Part shown: positions 1 to 8,096 of the stretch, piece by piece | Position numbering within the stretch: position 1 is the first letter of the stretch | Layout of the letters: each line of letters begins with the position of its first letter | Notes under the pieces: generated by a model | What the model was told of the DNA's origin: nothing | Database searches by the model: none | Seen by the model: the letters and a program-made list of their open reading frames with translations, nothing else | DNA from: Candidatus Latescibacterota bacterium | Lineage (GTDB): Bacteria; Latescibacterota; UBA2968; UBA8231 | NCBI GenBank assembly: GCA_022826515.1 | Contig: JAJDUT010000129.1 | Span: 1 to 37,084, forward strand | Direction of reading: 5' to 3' | Length of the DNA stretch: 37,084 bases | Translations under genes and position numbers: made by a program

Positions 1-55
1 CGAGTGCTTGCAACCTACCCAGCAATCGGTTATATACCTGTTCGCTGCTGCTCAT
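1..55 (-). CDS. N-terminus of a putative transposase (partial)
   Basis: A partial reading frame starts with ATG at bases 55-53 and continues off the left edge. The visible residues are MSSSEQVYNRLLGRLQAL. A strong Shine-Dalgarno sequence, AAAGGAGG, sits about six bases upstream of the ATG. It lies inside a putative insertion sequence, 87 bases from its terminal repeat, so a transposase is the natural guess; eighteen residues are too few to prove this. The 3' end of an element with the same repeat at the right edge carries the matching C-terminal end of a basic protein on the same strand. Confidence 0.45.
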   Translation of the reverse strand, partial: MSSSEQVYNRLLGRLQAL

Positions 56-142
56 AAGGCCCTCCTTTGATCTTAGGCGGTTAAAAGAGAGCTATAAACT
101 ATGGGCAGCAGCCCTATTTTCAAAAGTGTAAGGGAATCAGAG
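1..142 (-). mobile_element. 5' end of an insertion sequence, running off the left edge
   Basis: Read on the minus strand from base 142, this begins CTCTGATTCCCTTACA followed by C and TTTT. The same 16-mer followed by T and TTTT starts at 36946 on the plus strand, at the other end of the window, in the opposite sense. That is the arrangement expected for the left and right terminal inverted repeats of one element. NurA-like coding homology stops exactly where this repeat begins. Inside it, a well-positioned ribosome binding site and ATG (base 55) open a protein that leaves the window. I infer an insertion sequence that landed in nurA. The family is not identified and target duplications cannot be seen. 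Confidence 0.6.
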
Positions 143-837
143 GTCACCATACGGAAGGCCGTGAACGCCTGTTCGCTGCTACTATCGTCGTGGAATCGCT
201 CCTGAGTGCGTAGGCTGTCCGTCGGATAGAGTTGCTCACGATCATCGCAGCAGCAGACGGTGTCCTCCCGTGGTCTAGAAATTCGATGTTCGCAATCCTC
301 CAACGGGCACTGGAACCTTTTATCCTCACCGGCATGGTCTCTGGTGATGGCAAGAAATGTTTCCAACAGTGATTAATGCCCCGGATCTAATCTAAAATTG
401 AGCTCTTCCCGGATGGTTGAGCGGAAGAATTTTTTAGGGGTGTCCTCTTCTGGCTTTTTTCCTACTACATTAGGGCCGGGTAGGACTGCACTCATTGTGT
501 GGACTTTTTCTAAGTTGCGGAGTTGGCTAGGACTGGGGATGTAGTCACCACCAAATTTACTAAGTTCGTCGGTTTTAATGACGATGACGGCAGCGTTAAA
601 CAGTGCGGCTTCGGCTTTAGGAAATCCATTCTTTACTGTTTTGATAACAGTGGAGCCGTCGATGGCTACGATTCTTCTGATGGTTCTCTGCCTGCGTGGG
701 GGAGAGATGAGGGGTGGAAACTCATAGGATTCCTGTTGGTTCCTGATGCGGATAGCACCTCTAAAATTCTGGACACTTTCGTTGTCTTCCAGTCGCCACA
801 GGGAGTCCCCCGTTGCTTTTTCGTTTTTGTATGGCAT
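143..837 (-). pseudogene. nurA: nurA-like nuclease gene, interrupted by a stop and truncated by an IS
   Basis: NurA is the nuclease partner of the HerA ATPase; together they resect DNA ends and act in some bacterial defence modules. The frame starts at ATG 837, 18 bases after the herA stop. It shows the NurA N-terminal acidic motif IVAIDGS at about residues 56-62, which carries the metal-binding Asp. An in-frame TAA follows at 375-373, after 154 codons. The same frame then continues with clear NurA-like sequence, including FLAITRDHAGED, a Cys-rich stretch (CPLEDCEH, CCC) and ERFHDDSSSEQAFTAFRMV. Homology ends at base 143, where an insertion-sequence terminal repeat starts; the residual frame stops at 73. 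The C-terminal part of the nuclease domain is missing. Almost certainly non-functional, unless the stop is an assembly error and the rest of the gene lies beyond the element. Confidence 0.75.
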
Positions 838-855
838 GGATTGATTGGCTATCTG

Positions 856-3048
856 CTAGAATGGTAGCCCATCTTGTTGCTGCGGACGAGGCTGGCTATT
901 TACTTGGTCATCTTCCTGCGAAGGAGCCGGTGGTGCGGTGAACATATCCATCTGGACGGGGATAGTGTAATAGCTGGAGCGAGTTCTGATTTTGATGAGA
1001 CCGGCTTCGGCTACGTTGATAATGCTGCTGGTGAAGTCATCGAAATCGTTGAACTTGCGTATCTGATTGGTTTCGTCGGTGTTATTCAGGTGGGCTATGA
1101 ACCAGTTCTCGGTATTCTTGAGGATGTTGGGCTGGAGCGATGATGGTTCTTGGGTGGAATATACCATCCCGATGTTGAACTTAGCTCCTTCTTTAGCAAT
1201 TCTAGCCCAGATATTGCTATTGTCGTCTTCGCTGGCTCTCGGTAGCAAGGTATGGGCCTCCTCGGCATAGACAATGACAGGCGGTGGTTCGATTATTTCT
1301 CTTGTAGCGTGATCTACTTGTGGCTGACTGAAGGAACGCTGTTGTTCTTGGAACAGCCGACGGACGATGCGTTCGGCGGCTTGGCGATTCATATCGGGGT
1401 CGCCCAGCAATTGATCAACGATGACCAGTTTTCCTTGACGGACTTGATCTACGATAGTTTCCGCGTAGTCTGCACTTGAACTCAAATCATGCCAAACACG
1501 GGCAGTTTGGGTGATCGAGCGAGCCCGGGTGTCATTGTAGAATCCAAGCAATCCTAGCAGGTGAGTATCACTCCAGTTGCGCCCATCATGGGTCGATGCG
1601 TAATCGCTGTCAAACTCCTTGAATGCTTTTTCCTTGACCCAATCGGCCAAGGCTTTGGTAAAATTGCCGGCTACATCCCAAGACATGGAGCCTTTTTCCA
1701 ACAGGCCCACATATTGCTTCATCTCCTCTGATTTGTTCATCAGTTGGCGCAGTTTCTGGCTGAACAGACTCTTGACATTGGCGGTTCCTTGATATTGAAA
1801 CCCACTCTCGGCCAATATGCTCCGATATATGAATAGTCGGCGTCGAAATCTTGTATACTCGCCTTGGTCGCTCAGGTCAGTCTCGATCGTCAGTTTTGCA
1901 TTGCAGAACTCTTTAATGTAACCTGCTTCCTCTTCTGCCAGCGCATTGTTGATAATCTGCTTGCCCTGAAATAAAGTACGAAGAGTCCGATCAAGTTCTT
2001 CATTTTTGCTTGGTGGGAAAAGAGGTTCATTATCACCGTAGAAATTGAACTTCGTAATGTGCCGACTTTCGTCATAGGGATGCGAAAATGACCCATAGGT
2101 GTGGACTTCGTCGGCAAATTCTGGACTCTCGTACTTCAGGTTGCGGATGCAGCCTTGGTCCTGGGGGTTGTCGTTGGCGTATTCGCCGTTGGGGTCGAAA
2201 ATCAGTTGACCAACACGTGTTCCGCTTGGGGATTGTCTGAGTTTGAATAAAGCGGCGGCGATGGTCTTGGTGGTGTTGGACTTACCGGTTCGAGTCATTC
2301 CGAATAGAGCAGTCCGCTGGGCGATAAAGTCTTCCGCCGTGATTTCAACAGGTGCTGATTCAGGTGTGTTATCCTCTTTTATAGCGGCAGAGTAGCGGAG
2401 GCGACCGATGCGCGTAGTCGGAGTTTGTTCTGGACCGTTACTACGATAGTTGACAATTCTTTGCAAGGCGTCGCCGTTTGGCTTGTAAATCTTCATGCCC
2501 TGTCCGGCATAAAAATTGTCGATGTCAGCACCGAAATGTAACTGCCATTCGTCATTCTGTTCTGGCTGGTATATCCGAAATGTACCCAAAATGCGGCATT
2601 TTACACCGGCGTACCGGAGCAGATTCAAAGTGAATTGGTCTGTCTGCTGAGCGTCGTCATAGTTTTGCCCGGTGTCGTTGGAGCGTTGCACAATCTCGAA
2701 CCTGGTCTTATCGAGGTCGATATCCGAGTTAAGCTTGGTGCCGCCGGATACTCTAAGCAACAGTAGAGATACACGGCTGTCCTTCAGGTCCGTTATGGGA
2801 GGGCCGTCAGGAGTTATCCGGCTTGCGATAAGCAAGCAGCCGTGAGGTACGCCGTTCGCACGGTTTTTATGGCTGTCATGGATGAGTATCTCGGCGGAGT
2901 CGTAATCTAGGCTGAGTAGGTCGCCGATGTACTGGTCCGAATTGATGAGGCTGGCAAGTTCTAGTAAGGCCTCGGATTTTTTATCCGCGGCTATGTCATC
3001 ACTTACTCCCGTAAGAAAACCTGTTTCCCCGTTTTCCGGTATGGTCAT
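856..3048 (-). CDS. herA: HerA-like hexameric DNA-translocating ATPase
   Basis: A FtsK/HerA-superfamily ATPase that pumps DNA and normally works with the NurA nuclease. Counting from ATG 3048, the N-terminal ~230 residues form the HAS-barrel region. They are followed by Walker A GMTRTGKSNT (250-259), the HerA-type LIFDPNGEY (282-290), Walker B with the catalytic acidic pair VIVYAEEAH (591-599), and a sensor/arginine-finger region around YSTQEPSSL (630-640). The end is Pro/Gln-rich. The frame can open six codons earlier at TTG 3066. I prefer ATG 3048 because AAGGG lies seven bases upstream. The frame is intact at 730 residues, longer than archaeal HerA (~500) but in the range of bacterial defence-type versions. 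The downstream nurA is broken. The DNA here is visibly less GC-rich than the later operons, suggesting transfer. Confidence 0.9.
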   Translation of the reverse strand: MTIPENGETGFLTGVSDDIAADKKSEALLELASLINSDQYIGDLLSLDYDSAEILIHDSHKNRANGVPHGCLLIASRITPDGPPITDLKDSRVSLLLLRVSGGTKLNSDIDLDKTRFEIVQRSNDTGQNYDDAQQTDQFTLNLLRYAGVKCRILGTFRIYQPEQNDEWQLHFGADIDNFYAGQGMKIYKPNGDALQRIVNYRSNGPEQTPTTRIGRLRYSAAIKEDNTPESAPVEITAEDFIAQRTALFGMTRTGKSNTTKTIAAALFKLRQSPSGTRVGQLIFDPNGEYANDNPQDQGCIRNLKYESPEFADEVHTYGSFSHPYDESRHITKFNFYGDNEPLFPPSKNEELDRTLRTLFQGKQIINNALAEEEAGYIKEFCNAKLTIETDLSDQGEYTRFRRRLFIYRSILAESGFQYQGTANVKSLFSQKLRQLMNKSEEMKQYVGLLEKGSMSWDVAGNFTKALADWVKEKAFKEFDSDYASTHDGRNWSDTHLLGLLGFYNDTRARSITQTARVWHDLSSSADYAETIVDQVRQGKLVIVDQLLGDPDMNRQAAERIVRRLFQEQQRSFSQPQVDHATREIIEPPPVIVYAEEAHTLLPRASEDDNSNIWARIAKEGAKFNIGMVYSTQEPSSLQPNILKNTENWFIAHLNNTDETNQIRKFNDFDDFTSSIINVAEAGLIKIRTRSSYYTIPVQMDMFTAPPAPSQEDDQVNSQPRPQQQDGLPF

Positions 3049-3370
3049 GTCTTTACCCTTGCTCAATAGATCAAATAAGGCGGCTTGGTAATCGCTAATC
3101 TATGTGGGCTGTGTTGTATCGTCAAACAAGGCTTGGGGTTATCTCATGGGCGAAATGGCCGCGTTGCTGGCCAGAATTAGGCGACGAATTCGAGCCCATA
3201 CGAGCGCAATCGGTGGGGCTGTACAGACAGGCTAACGCCGTCGAGATAGAAATGAATCGAATGAGCCTTATTAAGTGCTGCGACGATTCACAGGTACCCA
3301 CTACAGTGAGGGCATTCGGTGATGTCGATGGTGAACACACAGGCAAGTAAGTTGGCGATGCGGAGAGCAA
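3049..3370. other. Gap between herA and the DUF6785-like gene
   Basis: No intact gene is visible. Two open frames of 82 codons lie on opposite strands, but neither looks like protein. The region holds a decayed transposase remnant (3144-3338, minus) and otherwise only the short upstream region of herA. I found no convincing promoter hexamers or terminator hairpin. Confidence 0.5.
3144..3338 (-). pseudogene. Remnant of an IS91-type transposase C-terminus
   Basis: Read on the minus strand from base 3338, the frame gives VFTIDITECPHCSGYL, then a stop, then IVAALNKAHSIHFYL. It resembles the C-terminal Cys-pair and 'IxxIxD' region of IS91/Y2-type transposases, which usually read like VFxIDIxxCPxCGGxLxIIAxI. 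Two internal stops and no start make it dead. The recognition rests on a short motif from memory, so a homology search is needed. It places mobile-element debris directly upstream of herA. Confidence 0.45.
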
Positions 3371-5305
3371 TTACCAGCTAAAGATGCGGTTGTCGGTCAT
3401 GCCGGTACAGGCGTCGATGACCAGCCAGACCCCAGCGCTGGCAAACTGGCCGAGGATCGCCCCCATGAAGAACGGGCGAACGGCGCGGAAACCGCGCGGC
3501 CCCCAGTATTTGAGGACGATGGCCTTGCACAGCCACGCCAAAAAAATCGAAAACCAAGAGTGACTCATCAGCCAGAGGCCGGCGATGGGGAAGCCAATGG
3601 GGTGTACGGGCCACCACGTCAGGTAGTGTCGGGCCAGCATCAGACCGCTCATAATCGCAGCGCCGACCCCCGTGGAAAACCAGCCTTCCCAACTAGGCCC
3701 TGTGGGGTTGAGCAAGAGGCGGGCGACGAAACTCTCGAAGGGAGCGCGGGCACCGCCGCCAAAAAACCAGCGGTTGAGATTGATGCCGCCGTAGCGGTAG
3801 GACAAATCGAGGATCGCCCACATCGAACTAACCATGCTGACCAGCACCGCTAGCATCAGCGCCCAGAAGAAGGGACGGTGGCGGCCCTGCTGGCCGTCGA
3901 GCAGCTTGAGGGCATGGGCGGCCGAGGCCATTACCACGACGCGCAGTTCAGTGGCCCAAGTAAAGGAAAAGCCGAGCGCAGTAATGCCAGTTTCGCCGAC
4001 CGCGGTCGTGCCGATCCCCGTGGCGACAAAGCTCTGCGGCATCATCGGCGTGCGCGCTTCGGGCACTCCACTTTCGGCGACAATGCGGGTCAAAGCCACG
4101 AAGATAGCAAAGGCGCTGAGCAGGAAGAGCAGGGCGACCAGCGGCGGCATGCCACTCAGATAGAGCCAACCCCCGGCAAAACCCAAGCTCGCCAGCGCGC
4201 CGCAGACCGCGACGCGGTAGGAAAGAATCTCGTCGGCGTCATCGACATCCGCAGCATTGAAAAACGCCTTGCGGCACACGTCCTTGAGGTGCCCGCGCCC
4301 CACCCACAGCGTCAGAGCGACTAGCGCGATCAGCGCCCCCATTTCCTGATGGGCAATCGCCGGCGGATTGACGCTAAAAGTGTCTAACGCCTCGCCGGAG
4401 GTGACGCCGAGCACGCCGTAGAGTCCCTTTTGCACATTGACCAGCACATTGCAAAACCACAAGCTGAAGGCGATCTCAAGGTTGATCAGGTAGGCAAAGC
4501 CGAGAACCGGGAAGCTGAGCACCACGGGCAAATGCACGGTGTCGCGGAAGAGGCCAATGCCCGAGGAAAGCTGAATTTGCGGAAAGACGTGGAAGTAGTT
4601 GTGGAAGGCATTGGTCGAAGAGATGAGGCAGGGAATGGCAAAGCCGATCCACAAGCTCGCGCTTTTGAAGAACGGCGGCAGCCGGCTCTCGTCACTTTGG
4701 CGCACCATGTCGAGCGGCAATTGCGCCAGCGGATAGATGAGCTTTTCGCGCTCGATCCACTGGCGGCGGAGTACCACGGCCACGCAGATCATGGCGAAGT
4801 AAACGGCGACAATAAGGGCGCTCCATCCGAGCAAAGGGAGCAACCAAACGTCCCAAGGAATGGACGCGCCCGTGGGCAGCCCCTCGTAGAAGTGCTTGAT
4901 GGCGCGCGCGTCGTCGGGCACCAAGAAGTCGCGGATGTAGGGATGGAACAGGTCGTCCCAGCGGTTTTCCGGCGTGGCGAAGTAGAGCCAAGACCCCATG
5001 ACCGGCAAGAGGTATTCAGAGAGGCCGCAGGTGGTAATCGCCGAGGCGATGAGCATCATGCTGTAGATCAGCAGCAGCTCGGCGCGGGCGAGACCGCCGC
5101 TGGGGAAGACGCATTTGTACAGCGCGTTGAACACGCCGACTAAAAAGAAAAACAGGAAGAGCGCCCCAGGAGTGGAAAAATCCTGGGTCATGTACGAGCC
5201 GCGCAGGACCATGTTGCAGTAGGGGGCACCTGCGGCGAGAAAGGCGGCGCAGAGTGCGCCCAAGAAGAAGGCCCTAAAGGTGTAACCTGAGCGTGGAGGG
5301 GGCAT
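3371..5305 (-). CDS. DUF6785-like polytopic membrane protein
   Basis: A 644-residue protein with about 14-16 hydrophobic segments and no cleavable signal. It begins with a short positive N-terminus, then FRAFFLGALCAAFLAAG. The layout, with the conserved-looking YCNMVLRGSYMTQDF near residue 30 and EREKLIYPLAQLP near 190, matches the DUF6785/DUF6784 family as I remember it. That family has distant similarity to oligopeptide-type transporters and is common in uncultivated Latescibacteria- and Poribacteria-like genomes. Function is unknown; a transport role is inferred only from topology. ATG 5305 is the first plausible start, although no good ribosome binding site precedes it. It follows the DUF5916-like gene on the same strand after 137 bases and could be co-transcribed with it. 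Confidence 0.8.
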   Translation of the reverse strand: MPPPRSGYTFRAFFLGALCAAFLAAGAPYCNMVLRGSYMTQDFSTPGALFLFFFLVGVFNALYKCVFPSGGLARAELLLIYSMMLIASAITTCGLSEYLLPVMGSWLYFATPENRWDDLFHPYIRDFLVPDDARAIKHFYEGLPTGASIPWDVWLLPLLGWSALIVAVYFAMICVAVVLRRQWIEREKLIYPLAQLPLDMVRQSDESRLPPFFKSASLWIGFAIPCLISSTNAFHNYFHVFPQIQLSSGIGLFRDTVHLPVVLSFPVLGFAYLINLEIAFSLWFCNVLVNVQKGLYGVLGVTSGEALDTFSVNPPAIAHQEMGALIALVALTLWVGRGHLKDVCRKAFFNAADVDDADEILSYRVAVCGALASLGFAGGWLYLSGMPPLVALLFLLSAFAIFVALTRIVAESGVPEARTPMMPQSFVATGIGTTAVGETGITALGFSFTWATELRVVVMASAAHALKLLDGQQGRHRPFFWALMLAVLVSMVSSMWAILDLSYRYGGINLNRWFFGGGARAPFESFVARLLLNPTGPSWEGWFSTGVGAAIMSGLMLARHYLTWWPVHPIGFPIAGLWLMSHSWFSIFLAWLCKAIVLKYWGPRGFRAVRPFFMGAILGQFASAGVWLVIDACTGMTDNRIFSW

Positions 5306-5442
5306 GGTGCTTTTTTGTCACCGAACCTTTCGCGCTCTCCGCGATCTAACTTCTGAATCCCATGAATCAATGCGCCATAGCGAGAAACGAGACGAGGACA
5401 TCGTCCGCGCCAGCGCATAGCGATTGAGGAGACTAGCTCGGC

Positions 5443-7572
5443 TCAGAAATTAAACCTATAGCTCAATTTCGTCAGCAGTATCCGCTCTGTGGTGTCGGCC
5501 CGATGTTCGTTATAGGCGATATAGAATCGGCTGTTGTTCGGGCCGAAGGTGTAGCTAAAAAGCAGGTTGAGATCGACGGTATCCCGGTGGAAGCTGCGCT
5601 GAAAAAAGCTGCGGATGAACAGATCCCGGTGCAAAAAGTACGTCGTCCTCACCAGCATGGTGCGCTTCACTTCGTCCAGCTCGCCGGAGGGAAAATACTC
5701 CCAGACAGATTCCGTACTAGAGTCCAAAAAGAACCCCTCCCACAAGTCGAACCGCAACGACCCGGATACGCGGCGGATGTCGCCGAGGTATTCGTCGGCA
5801 AAGTCGTACTGGTCCCGCAGTTGACCACCGAGACGGAGCCGGTATCTGCGCCCATTGCCAGTGTCAAAACCGGCACTGAATGAGTCGCCGTTATACTTTT
5901 TTTGCTGCCATCGCAATTGCCAATTATAGTGGCCGAACCACGCCCGTGAGTCATCCAGCCGCCGGACGTTCACATTGACGTTGCTCCAAAGCCATTCCCA
6001 CCCCTCTTCGCTGGTCCGCTGCTCGGCGACGAGGTTCTGCCCCAAATATATGTTTCTAATGCCGAGGAAATCGGGACGCCAACCGTAGCTTCCATAGAGA
6101 CTGAATTCTCGCTCGCCGACGTCGGCGTCGTGCGGGATGAAGCCGATTTGATCCACGTTGAACTTAGGCTCGATCCAAGATCCCCGAATCCCAAATGGGA
6201 AGCGGTCGGAATTGTACCTAAAGCTGCCGCTGTACATTTTGTTGTCTTGATCTATGTCTGCACCAAAACTCATGGCCGAATTTAGGAAGAGCTTAGCATT
6301 GTCGTCCACGCTCAGAACGAGATCGCTGCCCACCGCCTGCTGCCCGAGAGGACCATCTTTCCCGACCACTAAGGCACCAATCGAGGAATTGACGCCTAGA
6401 TCGCGCTTGAGGCGCAGGACGCCGAAGTGTGGATGGTCGCCCTCCCCGTCCGCTGGACGGTTCCGCGCTGCGATCATACCGAGGCTGTTCTTGCCGATCT
6501 TCCCCGTTATTTTAGCGCCGGCATCGGGGTCGCTAATGCGACGACTGTAAAAGAGATCCATCGCCGTAAAGAGCTGTTGGCCTTCGAGGAAGAAGGGCCT
6601 TTTCTCCTCTAGGAAGAGTTCGAACCGCGTCAGATTTATCTGGTTCTCGTCGGCTTCTATGTGGGCGAAATCCGGGTTGAAGGTGGTGTCTAAGGTGAGG
6701 TTGGAGGCGATGCTGTATTTCAGGTCGAGCCCAAAATCGCTGGACCAGCCTTCTGCAGACCGACTCCCCACATCGCCGTAGCCTCCGGTTGCATAAGGCA
6801 GTACCTCTAGGTGAAGTCCCGGTTTTATGTCTTCAAGTCCATGCAGATGGCCGGCTTTGGACACTTTCAGGAGATACCGGTCGTCTCTCGATATAAACGC
6901 CCAGTTGCTGTTCTCTGTATAGGTCCGCTCAATGCGCTGGACGTTTATGCCCCACGTATGCTGATCCAACTCGGGAAACCGCAGCGTCTTGAATGGGATG
7001 GCGATCTCGGCACTCCACCCGTGGTCGTGGACATGGGTTTCAGCCTGCCAAATGCCGTCCCAACTCTGATCGATTCCACCCCAGCCGCCGGCCCCGTCGT
7101 TTTCAACGCGAAAATCGTTCTGGACGCCGTAGGCGTTTATATAGAACCCGTAGGCATTCTGATGGTCGTGATAGGTGTCTAAGACGAGACCGACGAGATC
7201 CAACGGGGCAAACCGGCCATCTCGCTGCATGATGCGACCCTTTATGTTGCCGGGCTCTGCATCCATCATATTGAGGCCGATGTACAGATAATCGGCGTCG
7301 TAGAGTACATGTATAAAAGTTTGGTTGGTCGCAGCGACGCCTTCTTCGGGTTCGATCAAGATGAATCCCGTCGCCGGTGTCGCCCGCGCCCAGTCCTCAT
7401 CGTCTAGGACGCCGTCTATGGTTGGCCGGAGGTGCGTCCTGAAGGCCCAAACTTCCTTTTCGCTAGGCTTTTCGTGAGCTGGGGCAGACGGCGCAACGAC
7501 GAGCGCAGCCCCTATCATCCAGAGCAGCCATAGGTGTGTACGAATGCGCTGAGTCGGATATGCCGTGCTCAT
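5443..7572 (-). CDS. CBM9-like/DUF5916-like outer-membrane beta-barrel protein
   Basis: The frame opens at 7662, but ATG 7572 is the better start: AAAGGAGA lies just upstream, and a classic signal peptide follows directly, with hydrophobic core LLWMIGAALVVAPSA and likely cleavage after APA. The mature protein begins with a family-9 carbohydrate-binding-like domain (about residues 45-220; DGVLDDEDWARA, YLYIGLNMMD). The rest is a large DUF5916-like beta-barrel with alternating aromatic strands (NPDFAHIEADE, RPFFLEGQQLF), ending in LSYRFNF. A terminal Phe is the usual outer-membrane assembly signal. Such proteins are thought to bind or pass glycans or peptides at the outer membrane; the substrate is unknown. 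709 residues from this start. Confidence 0.85.
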   Translation of the reverse strand: MSTAYPTQRIRTHLWLLWMIGAALVVAPSAPAHEKPSEKEVWAFRTHLRPTIDGVLDDEDWARATPATGFILIEPEEGVAATNQTFIHVLYDADYLYIGLNMMDAEPGNIKGRIMQRDGRFAPLDLVGLVLDTYHDHQNAYGFYINAYGVQNDFRVENDGAGGWGGIDQSWDGIWQAETHVHDHGWSAEIAIPFKTLRFPELDQHTWGINVQRIERTYTENSNWAFISRDDRYLLKVSKAGHLHGLEDIKPGLHLEVLPYATGGYGDVGSRSAEGWSSDFGLDLKYSIASNLTLDTTFNPDFAHIEADENQINLTRFELFLEEKRPFFLEGQQLFTAMDLFYSRRISDPDAGAKITGKIGKNSLGMIAARNRPADGEGDHPHFGVLRLKRDLGVNSSIGALVVGKDGPLGQQAVGSDLVLSVDDNAKLFLNSAMSFGADIDQDNKMYSGSFRYNSDRFPFGIRGSWIEPKFNVDQIGFIPHDADVGEREFSLYGSYGWRPDFLGIRNIYLGQNLVAEQRTSEEGWEWLWSNVNVNVRRLDDSRAWFGHYNWQLRWQQKKYNGDSFSAGFDTGNGRRYRLRLGGQLRDQYDFADEYLGDIRRVSGSLRFDLWEGFFLDSSTESVWEYFPSGELDEVKRTMLVRTTYFLHRDLFIRSFFQRSFHRDTVDLNLLFSYTFGPNNSRFYIAYNEHRADTTERILLTKLSYRFNF

Positions 7573-7864
7573 AGATCTCCTTTCAATTGGGCCAAGGTTG
7601 AAAAGGGGCTTCCGTTCATAGCAGGCAAATTGCAGGAATCCATCTGCCGCCAGAGAAGGCAATAGAGATTTGTGCCTTCCCCAGACTTACAACGGAAGAG
7701 GGGGCGTTTAACAGTGGCAAATATTTCCTTGGTGGATCGGCCTAGCGACGAGCAATCGGCAAGTCGTGATCACTCTTATGGTTGCTTTTATGAAGAAAAA
7801 GGTAGCCGAAGTTTTCGCAGTCGTAGCCAAGAAGTTTGAAGTCGCGTAAGATCGGGCGGATGTG

Positions 7865-7894
7865 ATAAGATAAGGAGACTTGACGGATTGTCAA
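7865..7894 (-). promoter_or_regulatory. Possible promoter for the DUF5916-like gene
   Basis: On the minus strand TTGACA (7894-7889) is followed after 18 bases by TCTTAT (7870-7865), four of six matches to the -10 consensus. It would give a leader of nearly 300 bases before ATG 7572, which weakens the case. Confidence 0.25.
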
Positions 7895-7933
7895 TAAGTA
7901 TTTATTTATAAATGACTTACGTAAATATATCTC

Positions 7934-7962
7934 TTGACAAAAGCAAAAACAATCATTATTTT
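7934..7962 (+). promoter_or_regulatory. Possible promoter for the CocE-like gene
   Basis: A perfect TTGACA at 7934-7939 is followed after 17 bases by TATTTT (7957-7962; four of six) in a very AT-rich stretch. It points toward the hydrolase gene at 8097. Transcription would start near 7969 and immediately meet the hairpin at 7984-8018. Confidence 0.4.
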
Positions 7963-7983
7963 ATTTATAGTAATTACGACGAG

Positions 7984-8018
7984 AAGGGAGCCCCGATTCG
8001 GTCGGCAGCTCCCTTTTT
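7984..8018 (+). terminator. Rho-independent terminator-like hairpin in the CocE leader
   Basis: The arms AAGGGAGC (7984-7991) and GCTCCCTT (8008-8015) pair perfectly, with a 16-base loop that can itself form a small CCG/CGG stem, and a run of five T (8014-8018) follows. No gene lies upstream on this strand. It is therefore either an attenuator for the downstream gene or the end of a very short transcript. Confidence 0.55.
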
Positions 8019-8096
8019 GCGGCCTAAAAAAATGTTCAACAGTAAGATGATTTCCGGCTATGACCTACCCGGGACCATCGATACGGAGCCAATGCG

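Larger units (their letters stand above)
7573..8096. other. Divergent intergenic region
   Basis: 524 bases between the divergently oriented DUF5916-like and CocE-like genes. The last ~200 bases are strongly AT-rich with promoter-like hexamers on both strands. A terminator-like hairpin sits just before the CocE gene. A minus-strand stretch ending at a stop at 7742 reads plausibly as protein but has no start or recognised family. I see no RNA gene. Confidence 0.5.

Noticed and set aside
3102..3350. 82-codon plus-strand frame upstream of herA
   Set aside because: No protein-like pattern; the complementary strand carries a transposase-like remnant.
4430..5143. 237-codon open frame on the plus strand opposite the DUF6785-like gene
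   Set aside because: Low-complexity charged peptide with no fold-like pattern; it is the complement of a membrane-protein gene with biased codons.
7778..7849. Small 23-codon plus-strand frame reading MVAFMKKKVAEVFAVVAKKF
   Set aside because: It looks like an amphipathic peptide but has no ribosome site, and its complement reads as a more protein-like stretch; neither is supported.
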